From contig JBEAVE010000018.1 in the NCBI GenBank assembly GCA_041161065.1, positions 1 through 64,000 on the forward strand: a stretch of 64,000 bases of DNA, read 5' to 3'. This document shows positions 34,314 through 43,620 of this stretch, piece by piece. A program made the translations under genes and the position numbers. The first letter of the stretch is position 1. Each line of letters begins with the position of its first letter. Below the pieces are notes generated by a model. That model had not been told where the DNA came from. It worked only from the letters and a program-made list of their open reading frames with translations, and made no database searches. This DNA is from DYRG01 sp041161065 (GTDB lineage Bacteria; Pseudomonadota; Gammaproteobacteria; Beggiatoales; Beggiatoaceae).

Positions 34314-35477
34314 TTACAAACCTGCCGCGTCTTTTAAGAGTTGGGCTTTGTCGGTTTGTTCCCAACTGAAATCTGGTTCTTCACGTCCAAAATGTCCATA
34401 AGCTGCCGTGTTTCGATAAATGGGGCGTAATAAATCCAACATTTCAACTAAACCACGCGGGCGTAAATCAAAATGCTCACGAACCAATTGGGTTAAACGG
34501 CTTTCTTCGATTTTGCCCGTCCCGAACGTTTCTACCCGAATCGACGTTGGTTCTGCAACCCCAATCGCATAAGAAACTTGGATTTCACAACGGTCTGCCA
34601 AACCCGCCGCGACAATGTTTTTTGCCACATAACGACATGCGTAAGCCGCTGATCTATCTACTTTTGTGGGGTCTTTGCCCGAAAACGCTCCACCGCCATG
34701 ACGCGCCATTCCGCCGTAAGTATCGACGATAATTTTTCTTCCCGTTAAACCGCAATCGCCGACGGGTCCACCGATTACAAATCTTCCCGTTGGATTGATG
34801 AAGAAGCGGGTTTCTTTTGAAATCCATTCTTTGGGAAGGACGGGCAAAATGATTTCGTCCATCACGGCTTCGTGGAGTTCTTTGTTGCCGATGTCGGGGG
34901 CGTGTTGCGTGGAGAGAACGACTGCATCGATGCCGACGGGTTTGTTTTGGTCGTCGTAACGAAAGGTGACTTGGCTTTTGGCATCGGGGCGCAACCAAGG
35001 CAGCGTGCCGTTTTTGCGCATTTGAGCTTGGCGTTTGACCAATAAATGGGAATAAGTGATCGGGGCGGGCATGAGCACGTCGGTTTCGTTGGACGCATAA
35101 CCGAACATAAGTCCTTGATCGCCTGCGCCTTGTTCGTGATTTTCGCTTTCATCAACGCCCATCGCGATGTCGACGGACTGTTTGCCGACCGCCGAAATGA
35201 CCGCGCACGATTCCCAATCAAAACCCATGTCTGAACTGTTATAACCAATATCTTTAATAACTTGGCGCGTCACTGCTTCGATATCGACCGTGCCCGCCGC
35301 CGTGATTTCGCCCGCAACAAACACCATGCCCGTTTTGACCAAAGTCTCACACGCCACGCGGGCTTTGCGATCTTGAGCTAAAAACGCATCTAAAATCGCA
35401 TCAGAAATTTGATCGGCGACTTTGTCGGGATGACCTTCAGAAACGGATTCAGAGGTAAATAATTGAAATTCAGACAT
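34314..35477 (-). CDS. metK: S-adenosylmethionine synthase
   Basis: Makes SAM from methionine and ATP, in the cytoplasm. The 387-aa protein has FTSESVSEGHPDKVADQISDA at its start, GAGDQGLMFGYA, and GGGAFSGKDPTKVDRSAAYACRY. It stands alone on the minus strand with its own putative promoter. I see no SAM or SAH riboswitch in the short leader. Product SAM feeds RsmE and, through decarboxylation, SpeE. Confidence 0.97.
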   Translation of the reverse strand: MSEFQLFTSESVSEGHPDKVADQISDAILDAFLAQDRKARVACETLVKTGMVFVAGEITAAGTVDIEAVTRQVIKDIGYNSSDMGFDWESCAVISAVGKQSVDIAMGVDESENHEQGAGDQGLMFGYASNETDVLMPAPITYSHLLVKRQAQMRKNGTLPWLRPDAKSQVTFRYDDQNKPVGIDAVVLSTQHAPDIGNKELHEAVMDEIILPVLPKEWISKETRFFINPTGRFVIGGPVGDCGLTGRKIIVDTYGGMARHGGGAFSGKDPTKVDRSAAYACRYVAKNIVAAGLADRCEIQVSYAIGVAEPTSIRVETFGTGKIEESRLTQLVREHFDLRPRGLVEMLDLLRPIYRNTAAYGHFGREEPDFSWEQTDKAQLLKDAAGL

Positions 35478-35510
35478 TTTTCACGATTCCACTTAGCATA
35501 AAAAACGCCC

Positions 35511-35516
35511 ATTATA
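35511..35516 (-). promoter_or_regulatory. Candidate -10 box of metK
   Basis: A consensus TATAAT on the minus strand lies 34 nt upstream of the metK ATG. The -35 position (TTTTTG at about 16 nt) is a weak match. Leader length would be about 27 nt. Confidence 0.45.
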
Positions 35517-35737
35517 CTCCAAATTCGCTATCCAAAAATTTATCCCCCGCGATTATTACGTTTGAACGCACCCCCCTTTTCTCAATTTTAACATTTCTCT
35601 ATTGTTCTCTTTTTAGAGGATTAATAAAGCATTAAAATAAAAAAAGCGGTTTTCCTTTAGACAACAATAGAAATTTGCTATTTAGTTTCAAATAATTATA
35701 ATAACCTTTTGAATAAAGCACCGTTAAGGAGTGTTGT

Positions 35738-37018
35738 GTGCAGGTATTAATTATTGGAAATGGCGGGCGTGAACACGCACTTACTTGGAAAATTGCCCAA
35801 TCGCCAAAAGTGACACAAGTCTTTGTTGCATCTGGAAATACGGGGACTGCCACTGAACCAAAAGTGCAAAATATCACGATTTCACCCGAAAAAATTCACG
35901 AACTCGCTATTTTTGCAAAAAATCAAGGCATCGATTTAACCATTGTGGGACCCGAAGCTCCGCTGGTGTTGGGGGTTGTCGATGTTTTTCGGGAAAAAGG
36001 GTTACGTTGTTTTGGACCCACGCGAAACGCCGCACAATTAGAGGGTTCGAAGGCATTTACCAAGGATTTTTTAGCCCGACATCACATTCCCACCGCTGAA
36101 TATCAAGTTTTTACAGAAATCTCCCCCGCGCTCGACTATTTGAAATCCCGTTCGTTTCCCATTGTGATTAAAGCCGACGGATTAGCTGCTGGAAAAGGCG
36201 TGATCATCGCGCAAACCTTTGAAGAAGCAGAAGAAACTGTCAAAGATATGCTCGCGGGCAATTCATTCGGAGATGCCGGGCGGCGCGTGGTGATCGAGGA
36301 GTTTTTGGTCGGCGAAGAAGCCAGTTTTATCTGCATGGTCGATGGCGAAAATGTCCTGCCGCTCGCCACTTCCCAAGACCACAAAGCCCGCGACGACGGC
36401 GATTTAGGACCCAACACCGGCGGCATGGGTGCGTATTCGCCCGCGCCCGTCGTCACTCCCGATGTCCACCAAAAAGTCATGAAAACCATTATTTATCCGA
36501 CAGTTAAAGGCATGGCAGCCGAAGGCAATCCTTACACGGGATTTTTATACGCGGGCTTAATGATTGATTTACAAGGCAATCCTAAAGTGTTGGAATACAA
36601 TTGCCGCTTTGGCGATCCCGAAACTCAACCGATCATGATGCGCTTAAAATCCGATTTGACCGATTTGTGCAATGCCGCGATCGATCAAAAATTACCTGAA
36701 ATATCCGTGTGTTGGGATAAAAGAGCGGCGGTCGGCGTTGTTTTGGCGGCGGGCGGCTATCCCAATGATTATCAAAAAGGCGATGTGATTTCGTTGCCGA
36801 CACAAGTTACGGATTATCAAAAGATTTTTCATGCGGGGACTGCCTCAAAAGACGATCAATTAGTGACAAACGGCGGGCGGGTGTTGTGTGCGTGTGCATT
36901 GGGAGAAACGGTTAGTCAAGCACAACAATATGCTTATGATTTAGTTGATCAAATTTCGTGGAACGGTATGTTTTATCGGCGCGACATCGGTTATCGAGCG
37001 ATTGCCAGAGAGAAATAA
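35738..37018 (+). CDS. purD: Phosphoribosylamine--glycine ligase
   Basis: Second step of purine synthesis: joins glycine to phosphoribosylamine with ATP. The 426-aa ATP-grasp protein shows VLIIGNGGREHAL, VGPEAPLVLGVVD, KADGLAAGKGV, the PNTGGMGAYSP stretch and EYNCRFGDPETQ. It starts with GTG at 35738, with AAGGAG 6 nt upstream. No other pur gene is adjacent. It is convergent with speE across a hairpin. Confidence 0.96.
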   Translation: MQVLIIGNGGREHALTWKIAQSPKVTQVFVASGNTGTATEPKVQNITISPEKIHELAIFAKNQGIDLTIVGPEAPLVLGVVDVFREKGLRCFGPTRNAAQLEGSKAFTKDFLARHHIPTAEYQVFTEISPALDYLKSRSFPIVIKADGLAAGKGVIIAQTFEEAEETVKDMLAGNSFGDAGRRVVIEEFLVGEEASFICMVDGENVLPLATSQDHKARDDGDLGPNTGGMGAYSPAPVVTPDVHQKVMKTIIYPTVKGMAAEGNPYTGFLYAGLMIDLQGNPKVLEYNCRFGDPETQPIMMRLKSDLTDLCNAAIDQKLPEISVCWDKRAAVGVVLAAGGYPNDYQKGDVISLPTQVTDYQKIFHAGTASKDDQLVTNGGRVLCACALGETVSQAQQYAYDLVDQISWNGMFYRRDIGYRAIAREK

Positions 37019-37024
37019 AATCAA

Positions 37025-37052
37025 ATGGGCAGAAATCACTTTTTCTACCCAT
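37025..37052. terminator. Hairpin between convergent purD and speE
   Basis: ATGGGCAGAAA pairs with TTTCTACCCAT around a 6-nt loop, with one C/A mismatch on the plus strand that becomes a U-G pair on the minus. The minus strand continues TTGATTTTATTT, so it suits speE better. Confidence 0.55.
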
Positions 37053-37060
37053 TCGACAAA

Positions 37061-37918
37061 TCAAGTTGCTAAGATTTTTTGTAAGAAAGTGGGTAATGCT
37101 AAACTACCGCGATGTAAATCGGCGTTGTAATACAATGTTTCAAAGGTTTTCTCGCGCGCATCGGTGTCACGAAAGGGAGGAATTGCACTATTTTTGCTCG
37201 CCATCGTGGCACTCCACCAACCCGACGGATAAACCGGTTGTGGAAAAGGAATGGTTTGGGTTTCAATAAAGCCCGCTGCTTTCATAGTGTGATGTAAGTT
37301 CTTGATAATACTGTCGCCATGTAACAAAGGGGATTCACTTTGTTGAACAATGATTCCTCCATTTTTTAACACGCGCCAGCAATCTTTAAAAAACGGTGTT
37401 TGAAATAACCCTTCTGCAAATCCAACGGGATCGGTACTATCGACGATGATAATATCGACGCTTTCTTCAGGACTTTCTTTCATCCATTTCACGCCATCGA
37501 CAAATAACAATTGCGCGCGCGGATCGTGATTTGAATCGCACAATTCGGGGAAATATTGTTCGGACAAACGGGTGACTCTTTCGTCGATGTCGACTTGAAT
37601 GGCGGATTTAACGCTTTGATGTTTAAGGACTTCTCGCAACGTCCCACAATCGCCGCCGCCAATAATTACCACATTTTGCGGGTTTGAATGCGTGAACAAC
37701 GCGGGGTGCGACATCATTTCGTGATACAAAAAATTATCGCGCGTCGTCAGCATCACGCAGCCATCGATGGTCATTAATTTTCCAAAAGTTTCGGTGTCGT
37801 AAATCGCAATTTTTTGATAAGGGCTTTGTTCTTCGTGAAGTTTCGCTTTGATTTTTAAGGAAAAAGCTGTTCCGCAAGATTCAAAAGGCTCGCTAAACCA
37901 ACTATCATCTAAAGTCAT
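37061..37918 (-). CDS. speE: Spermidine synthase
   Basis: Transfers the aminopropyl group of decarboxylated SAM to putrescine, in the cytoplasm. The protein has 285 aa from the chosen ATG: MTLDDSWFSEPF, VVIIGGGDCGTLREVLKH (nucleotide-binding), VDIDERVTRLSEQYFPEL, and IIVDSTDPVGFAEGLF with the catalytic Asp. The frame extends to a TTG at 37939 that lacks a ribosome site. Putrescine could come through the agmatine deiminase encoded upstream; SAM decarboxylase is not in the window. Confidence 0.93.
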   Translation of the reverse strand: MTLDDSWFSEPFESCGTAFSLKIKAKLHEEQSPYQKIAIYDTETFGKLMTIDGCVMLTTRDNFLYHEMMSHPALFTHSNPQNVVIIGGGDCGTLREVLKHQSVKSAIQVDIDERVTRLSEQYFPELCDSNHDPRAQLLFVDGVKWMKESPEESVDIIIVDSTDPVGFAEGLFQTPFFKDCWRVLKNGGIIVQQSESPLLHGDSIIKNLHHTMKAAGFIETQTIPFPQPVYPSGWWSATMASKNSAIPPFRDTDAREKTFETLYYNADLHRGSLALPTFLQKILAT

Positions 37919-38019
37919 AAAAAGTTTCTCTAAAGTCAAAAACGCTTATGATAACAAGTTAAATCAAAATGGTCACAGGTATTTATTTCATTTATTTCCT
38001 CTGCTTCACTACCGAAAAA

Positions 38020-40143
38020 CTAATTAAATTTATAACGCATTTCCACAAAATAGTTTCTCCCTTCTAAAGGCAAATCATAAGGGTAAGCAATAATCCCTAA
38101 ATTATTGGGCGGAGGACTCGGATCAGAAATCGCTTTATCAAATAAGTTTCTCACCCCCGCAGAAACGCTAAAATTATGTTTGGGTTGATAACGCGCATTC
38201 AAATCAAAAATCGCATAAGACGGCATCGCTGGGCGCGGATCAGTAAATGCTCGGTTTCTTTTGCCCGTATAATTCGTTTGTAGATTTAAGAACCAATCCT
38301 TTTGAAATTGCCAATCAGCTCTCAAATAAGCAGAATGTTCAGGGTGGGGGGTATTTCCTAATGTTGCGAGAGGATTTTTCTCAGTGGTTTTAGTGAAAGC
38401 ATAATGCCCCGATAAAACCAATTGTTTATTCACTTGATAACGACTTTCTATTTCAAAACCTTTCCCCGTTTGCTCACCCGCATTTTGAGTCATTAAATTT
38501 TGGATCATTAAGGTTTGACCCGCAGGCAAATAAGCGATGCCCTTTTTGAGATCAAAAGCAAACAAGTTCAAACCCAAACGCCAACTCGATGTGGGTTGGT
38601 AATTTATTACAAATTCATAGGTTTGAATGATTTCTGGTTTAAGGTCTGGATTACCCAATTCAAGCAAATTGTTTCTTGTGTACAATTCAAGAAAAGAGGG
38701 TGCACGAAATGCGCGTCCATAGAGCAATTTAGTGGTTAAATCGGGGCGAGTTTTCCACACCAATGCAAGGCGAGGATTAACGGTTGAACCAAAGTCCGAA
38801 TAATGGTCATAACGCAAACCACTGGTTAATTCCCAATCTTGAGCCATTGAATAAACATCTTGTGCAAAGAAATAAGCATTTTTTCTAATCGCAGTTTTGA
38901 GAAAATCATTAGGGGTATTTGATTTGTCGACCAGATTAAATAAATTAGGGAATTGATTGTCAATATTTTTGACCCGATACAAATCTCCATAATACGCGCC
39001 TACACCTAATCGTAACGAGTGATTGTTGAAACCATTATAAAACACATCAAGATTTAAGCGATCTTGAATTTCTTTAACCCCTATTTTTGCTAACGTGGCG
39101 GGAGTATCTTTGCCATAAAAATTAGCAGGTAATGCGTGTAAAAAGTTTTCAGTTTCCATATCATAGTAATAAACACTTGCTTGCGCCTTAAACTCCCAAT
39201 CTTTTGCAAAGGTATTATGATAATTCAAATCGCTGCTTAAAACATTTCCTTTCATTGTACCAATCGGATCAATTGCCGTTCCAAGCCCAGCCCCCATTTC
39301 AACTTTTCTTCCCATTTGTACTGCACTTCGCCATTGCCAATTTTCATTAGAAACGTCCAATCGCGCATCGACATTTTGTTTGCCCCGTTTCACTGAGTCA
39401 GGCGCATAAGAATTCTTGCTTTGTTGAAACAAACGATCCATTTGTGTAGCCATATCTTCTTGAATAATACTTTTATCGCCATCGGTATCTTTTAGTTCAA
39501 CACTTAATGCAATCTCGTTCTTTCCAATTTTCTCTCCTTGTTGAAACCATACAGAATTGGTTTTGAAACTCCCTGTTCTCGCGCCGACTTCCACACCATC
39601 AATATCTTTTGCGGTTTTTGTAATAATATTCACCACCCCCGCAAACGCATCTGCCCCATAAACCGCTGAACCCGGTCCTCGAATGATTTCAATTCTTTTC
39701 ACATTTTGTAAAGAACCATCGTTGGCGTAAAATGGAAATCCACCTAAATAAACTGTTGAAATAGACGTACCATTTACCAAAAAAGCGATTTCAGGACTGT
39801 ATTGACCTGCGTAAATTCCTCTCACAGTATATTTGGGCATATATCCATTAGTATGGTGAGAAACTTGAAATCCCGGGACGGTTTCTAGCACTTCACTTAA
39901 ATTTGTTGCACCAAGGGCTTGAATATCTTTATCGGTAATAACCGTTGTTACCGCAGGCGCATCAGATATATTTTGTTTCAAACCGGTCGCCACAGAAACG
40001 ATCGGAATTTCCATCAGTTCTTCTAAAGAAAGGGATTGCAATTGTTTAATTCTGGCGGCGTGTTGTTCCTCATCACTTAATGAAGTTGCATGCGCTAAAA
40101 ATGGAATTACATTCGCCATTAGAAAAATATATCGTTTATTCAT
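38020..40143 (-). CDS. TonB-dependent outer membrane receptor
   Basis: A 707-aa outer-membrane receptor. It has a signal peptide (about 1-19), a short region with LSLEELMEIPIVSVATG, a plug domain (about 50-165) with VTTVITDKDIQALGATNLSEVLETVPGF and IEIIRGPGSAVYGADAFAGVVNIITK, then a 22-strand barrel ending in EMRYKFN. The LEEL(M)-I-SVATG start is typical of receptors of the FepA/colicin-I-like group with unknown ligands. No transport partner is adjacent, and no Fur box or cobalamin riboswitch was seen upstream, so the ligand cannot be named. It is divergent from holA. Confidence 0.9.
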   Translation of the reverse strand: MNKRYIFLMANVIPFLAHATSLSDEEQHAARIKQLQSLSLEELMEIPIVSVATGLKQNISDAPAVTTVITDKDIQALGATNLSEVLETVPGFQVSHHTNGYMPKYTVRGIYAGQYSPEIAFLVNGTSISTVYLGGFPFYANDGSLQNVKRIEIIRGPGSAVYGADAFAGVVNIITKTAKDIDGVEVGARTGSFKTNSVWFQQGEKIGKNEIALSVELKDTDGDKSIIQEDMATQMDRLFQQSKNSYAPDSVKRGKQNVDARLDVSNENWQWRSAVQMGRKVEMGAGLGTAIDPIGTMKGNVLSSDLNYHNTFAKDWEFKAQASVYYYDMETENFLHALPANFYGKDTPATLAKIGVKEIQDRLNLDVFYNGFNNHSLRLGVGAYYGDLYRVKNIDNQFPNLFNLVDKSNTPNDFLKTAIRKNAYFFAQDVYSMAQDWELTSGLRYDHYSDFGSTVNPRLALVWKTRPDLTTKLLYGRAFRAPSFLELYTRNNLLELGNPDLKPEIIQTYEFVINYQPTSSWRLGLNLFAFDLKKGIAYLPAGQTLMIQNLMTQNAGEQTGKGFEIESRYQVNKQLVLSGHYAFTKTTEKNPLATLGNTPHPEHSAYLRADWQFQKDWFLNLQTNYTGKRNRAFTDPRPAMPSYAIFDLNARYQPKHNFSVSAGVRNLFDKAISDPSPPPNNLGIIAYPYDLPLEGRNYFVEMRYKFN

Positions 40144-40217
40144 TTTATTTTATCCGGATTCAATATTCGGTGCGCGATAGTGTACAATAAGGATCAGGAA
40201 ATAAAAAGAGAAACATT

Positions 40218-41252
40218 ATGAAAATTAAAGCAAACCAATTAGCCGCTCAACTAAAAAATGCGCCGCTAGCAATGGCTTATTTATTAGTAGGTGAAGAACC
40301 GTTGCAACAAATGGAATGTGGTGATGCGATTCGCCAAACGGCATTTCAAGCGGGTTTCAACGAGCGCACCGTTCTAAGCGTCGAAGCACATTTCAACTGG
40401 CAACAATTAACCGCTGCCGCTGCGGGTTTATCCTTATTTTCAACCCAACGTTTAATTGAATTACGATTCGCCGATAAAATCCCCGACAAAACCGCCGCCG
40501 AAACCTTAGCCGCGTATTTCTCCAAACCCCCGAAAGATACGATATTTATCATGAGCTTGCACAAATTGCCCGCCGCCAATCGCAAAACAACGTGGTTTGA
40601 AATTTTTGACAAAGTCGGCATCATTGTCGACATCACCCCGCCCGACGATCAACAATTGCCCGCGTGGTTGGCGCAACGCCTCGCCCAACACGGCATCAAA
40701 GCCACTCCGCAAGCCGTCGCGTTATTAGCCGAGCGCACCGAAGGTCATTTGTTAGCTGCCGCGCAAGAAATTGAAAAAATTAAACTTTTATTTCCCAACA
40801 CGCCGATCGATGAATCACACATTTTAGAAGCCGTCGCCGACAGCGCACGATTTGCCGTTTTCGATTGGCTCGACACCGTCATCGCAGGGCACGCCGCCAA
40901 AGCCGCCCGACAATTGCACCATTTGCGCGCCGAAGGCTTGGAAGCCGCCATCATGGGTAGCCTTTTAACCCGCGAAATCAGAACCTTATGTCAATTAGCC
41001 TACGCCAAACAACAAGGTCAAGCCTTAGAAAGTTTATTTCCTCGTTTCAAAATTTGGCAGCCCGCCAAGAAAAGTGCCGTTACCAAAGCGATTTCTCGCC
41101 ACTCCGTCATGAAATGGCAGCAATTAGTGCAACAAACCGTTATTTTAGATAGAACGTTGAAAGGAATGCACATTGGAAATGTTTGGGAACAACTCCTATT
41201 TCTCACTATGCAAGTCGCGGGTGTTTCTCTCAAGATAAAAGCGATGTCTTAA
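40218..41252 (+). CDS. holA: DNA polymerase III delta subunit
   Basis: Clamp-loader delta subunit, which opens the beta sliding clamp. The 344-aa protein has the N-terminal AAA-like domain with LAMAYLLVGEEPLQQ, the clamp-binding region around LSLFSTQRLIELRF, IFIMSLHKL, and the C-terminal helical collar with GSLLTREIRTLCQLA. AAAAGAGAAA precedes the ATG. The next gene begins 1 nt after its stop. lptE, often upstream of holA in relatives, is absent here. Confidence 0.93.
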   Translation: MKIKANQLAAQLKNAPLAMAYLLVGEEPLQQMECGDAIRQTAFQAGFNERTVLSVEAHFNWQQLTAAAAGLSLFSTQRLIELRFADKIPDKTAAETLAAYFSKPPKDTIFIMSLHKLPAANRKTTWFEIFDKVGIIVDITPPDDQQLPAWLAQRLAQHGIKATPQAVALLAERTEGHLLAAAQEIEKIKLLFPNTPIDESHILEAVADSARFAVFDWLDTVIAGHAAKAARQLHHLRAEGLEAAIMGSLLTREIRTLCQLAYAKQQGQALESLFPRFKIWQPAKKSAVTKAISRHSVMKWQQLVQQTVILDRTLKGMHIGNVWEQLLFLTMQVAGVSLKIKAMS

Positions 41253-41253
41253 A

Positions 41254-42243
41254 ATGAATAATGCTTTAGAATTTCAAGAATGGATTTTGCCGCAAGTTTC
41301 TCGAACCTTTGCTCTAACTATTCCTCAATTACCTAAACCACTTATTTTAGTGGTGAGTAATGCGTATTTGTTATGTCGAATTGCGGATACCATTGAAGAC
41401 GATCCTCAATTAACAACAGAACAAAAAACGACCTTTTCAAATCATTTTATCAGTGTCGTGAATGGTCAAGAAAATCCTCAAACTTTTGCGGAACAACTTG
41501 CACCTTTATTATCAAAGAAAATTCCTAAACCTGAACGCGATTTGATTATTAATACGGCTTTGGTCATTGAAATAACCCACAGCTTTAATACCTATCAACA
41601 ATCTCAATTGATTCGTTGTATTAAAATTATGAGCAACGGCATGGCAAAATTTCAAAGAACTGCTTCCTTAAATGGATTACAAAATATAGAGGAACTCAAT
41701 GAATATTGTTATGTGGTTGCGGGGGTGGTGGGAGAAATGTTGGCGGCATTATTTAGTGATTATTCCAAAGACATTGCAAAATATCAAACTCAATTAGAGA
41801 AACTCGCGGTTTCATTTGGGGAAGGTTTGCAAATGACCAATATTCTAAAAGATATTTCAGATGATAGAGAACGAGGGATTTGTTGGCTACCCAAAGACAT
41901 ATTTGAAAACGGTGATTTTTTTGATGAACAAACGTTTCATCTTGGTATAAAGAAACTCGTTGCAATAGCTTGTGAACATTTGCAACAAGCCATGAATTAT
42001 ATTTATTTGATTCCGAAGCAAGAAACAGGGATTAGAAAATTTTGTTTGTGGGCGGTGGCGATGGCGGTTTTAACTTTGCGTAATATTGCTAAAGAAAAAG
42101 GTTTCTATACGGGGAAACAAATTAAGATTTCACGCAATACTGTGCGAGGGATTATTGTGGTTTCAAATGCGCTAATTAAACAAGATAAAGCATTGCAATT
42201 TTTATTTGAAAAACTTATAAATGAAGTGAAGAATTCCGCATAA
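41254..42243 (+). CDS. Squalene/phytoene synthase family protein
   Basis: A 329-aa trans-isoprenyl diphosphate synthase of the head-to-head type. The first Asp-rich site is in CRIADTIEDDPQL and the second in MTNILKDISDDRERGICWLP. It also has SRTFALTIPQLP and YCYVVAGVVGEMLAALF, which are family hallmarks. It would couple two farnesyl diphosphates to squalene or two geranylgeranyl diphosphates to phytoene. The LxxPxDIF stretch and overall look fit farnesyltransferase-type squalene synthases. No hopanoid or carotenoid gene adjoins. It overlaps the convergent unknown gene by 29 nt. Confidence 0.87.
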   Translation: MNNALEFQEWILPQVSRTFALTIPQLPKPLILVVSNAYLLCRIADTIEDDPQLTTEQKTTFSNHFISVVNGQENPQTFAEQLAPLLSKKIPKPERDLIINTALVIEITHSFNTYQQSQLIRCIKIMSNGMAKFQRTASLNGLQNIEELNEYCYVVAGVVGEMLAALFSDYSKDIAKYQTQLEKLAVSFGEGLQMTNILKDISDDRERGICWLPKDIFENGDFFDEQTFHLGIKKLVAIACEHLQQAMNYIYLIPKQETGIRKFCLWAVAMAVLTLRNIAKEKGFYTGKQIKISRNTVRGIIVVSNALIKQDKALQFLFEKLINEVKNSA

Positions 42244-42847
42244 CAACAGCAATCAAATGCGTAATGGCGAGTTTTAATTCGTCAAAACTATTCACAAAAA
42301 CCACGCTTTGACAATCCGCTAACATGAGTTGTAATTCAGTTCGGGTTTGTCGACCTGCATTTACATACGCCAATAAATGAGAAAAAACTAAATTTCCAAC
42401 CTTTTCTTTGAGAGCAATATTCTCGAGCAACTCGTCTTTATTACCTAAGCCAATCGGAGAGAAACTTTCTCCCCCATCATTAAACCAAACAATGCTCATT
42501 CGATGTAATCTCGCATCGTCCATAATTTCTAACATGGTCATTGAAGCAATTGTGGTTGGCGTGATTTCATAAATGCGTAATTTAGCGATTTCACGAGCGC
42601 GTTTTTCTTGTAGTCCGTCGATGTCCCAAATATACTCTCGACCATGCGTAAGTTGATGAATTTGTGGATCAAAATAACTCCATTCCTTTTCATTTAACCA
42701 TTTGGCGAGTTCATCACGTCCACGATTTCTTTCCGTACCCTTTTCGGTTTGAATATTACACGCGCCACCTGTAAATAACAAAGGTTTCACGCCATTTCTC
42801 ATCATTTCTGATGTAACAAGCATTTTGTGAGGAACAATGCTGTCCAT
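42215..42847 (-). CDS. Hypothetical protein, possibly nucleoside-deoxyribosyltransferase-like
   Basis: I do not recognise this 210-aa protein with confidence. It is soluble. After a short leader it has KPLLFTGGACNIQ, then SYFDPQIHQLTHGREY, a helix RAREIAKLRIYEIT, TIASMTMLEIMDDARL and MSIVWFNDGGESF. That order recalls nucleoside 2-deoxyribosyltransferase-like folds, but the match is weak. The ATG at 42847 is 2 nt after the coq7 stop; a TTG at 42859 is less likely. It is probably co-transcribed with coq7. Its 3' end overlaps the squalene/phytoene synthase gene on the other strand. Confidence 0.6.
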   Translation of the reverse strand: MDSIVPHKMLVTSEMMRNGVKPLLFTGGACNIQTEKGTERNRGRDELAKWLNEKEWSYFDPQIHQLTHGREYIWDIDGLQEKRAREIAKLRIYEITPTTIASMTMLEIMDDARLHRMSIVWFNDGGESFSPIGLGNKDELLENIALKEKVGNLVFSHLLAYVNAGRQTRTELQLMLADCQSVVFVNSFDELKLAITHLIAVVMRNSSLHL

Positions 42848-42849
42848 TT

Positions 42850-43488
42850 TCAAATCCAATACACAGTGGAAGTCATGATTTTGGAGGTTTGTTTCATCGC
42901 AAATTTAACGGTTTCTGGCAATGGTGCACCGCCTGCTTTAATGGCTTCGGTGGCGTGGTGTTTCTCATCGATTTTCATTTGCTCTAAAATTGCACGACTT
43001 TTCTTATCATTAATGGGCAATTTTTTCAAATGCGCATCGATGTGTTTAACGACTTGGCGTTCGGTTTCTGCGACAAATCCCAAACTCCATTTGTCGCCCG
43101 CAATCCCAGCGATTGCACCCATTGCAAAAGAACCGACATACCAAAACGGGTTCAAAAGGCTTTTGTGATCATTAAATTCATTCAAACGTTGTTCACACCA
43201 CGCCAAATGATCATTTTCCTCTTGCGCGGCGCGTTGCATACTTTGATGAACGGCGGCTGTTTTAGCGGTGAGAGCTTGCCCTTGATATAAAGCCTGTGCG
43301 CAAACTTCTCCCGTATGATTAATGCGCATTAAACGAGCAGAAAGTTGTTTCTCGTTCTCTGATAAATCGGTTTCTGGAATAGTTTCTGCGGGATTTGAAC
43401 GTTCGGTAATTTGAGGTTGTCCAAACACCGTTCTCAGCCCTTGATCAAAATTGACAATTAATCGGTCTAAAAAGTTTAATTCACGCAT
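42850..43488 (-). CDS. coq7: 2-polyprenyl-3-methyl-6-methoxy-1,4-benzoquinone monooxygenase Coq7
   Basis: Di-iron hydroxylase in ubiquinone synthesis. The protein has 212 aa from the chosen ATG. Iron ligands are in LMRINHTGEVCAQALYQGQ, RAAQEENDHLAWCEQRL, AETERQVVKHIDAHL and QMKIDEKHHATEAIKAGG. The frame runs on to 43530, but the ATG at 43488 gives the normal N-terminus (MRELNFLDRLI). Coq7 replaces the flavin enzyme UbiF in many aerobic gammaproteobacteria and needs oxygen. Confidence 0.95.
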   Translation of the reverse strand: MRELNFLDRLIVNFDQGLRTVFGQPQITERSNPAETIPETDLSENEKQLSARLMRINHTGEVCAQALYQGQALTAKTAAVHQSMQRAAQEENDHLAWCEQRLNEFNDHKSLLNPFWYVGSFAMGAIAGIAGDKWSLGFVAETERQVVKHIDAHLKKLPINDKKSRAILEQMKIDEKHHATEAIKAGGAPLPETVKFAMKQTSKIMTSTVYWI

Positions 43489-43620
43489 TATTTTATCACT
43501 CAATAGTTTCGAAACTTTCTCACTTAGCAAGCCAGTTCATAAAGTTCAAGGTTTCATGCTTCTAGACTTCTCTCCAATCAACTTTTTCAATGGAATAAAG
43601 TTAGTTAGCCAATGTTCTCG

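Noticed and set aside
35640..35660. 16-nt identity AAAAAGCGGTTTTCCT with a site near 26325, and recurring AAAGCGGT as a possible DNA-uptake signal
   Set aside because: A single 16-nt match is about what chance gives for a window this size, and the short core is not frequent enough for an uptake sequence.
35478..35737. Possible SAM or SAH riboswitch before metK, or purine riboswitch before purD
   Set aside because: The metK leader predicted from the -10 box is under 30 nt, and no conserved riboswitch core is visible on either strand.
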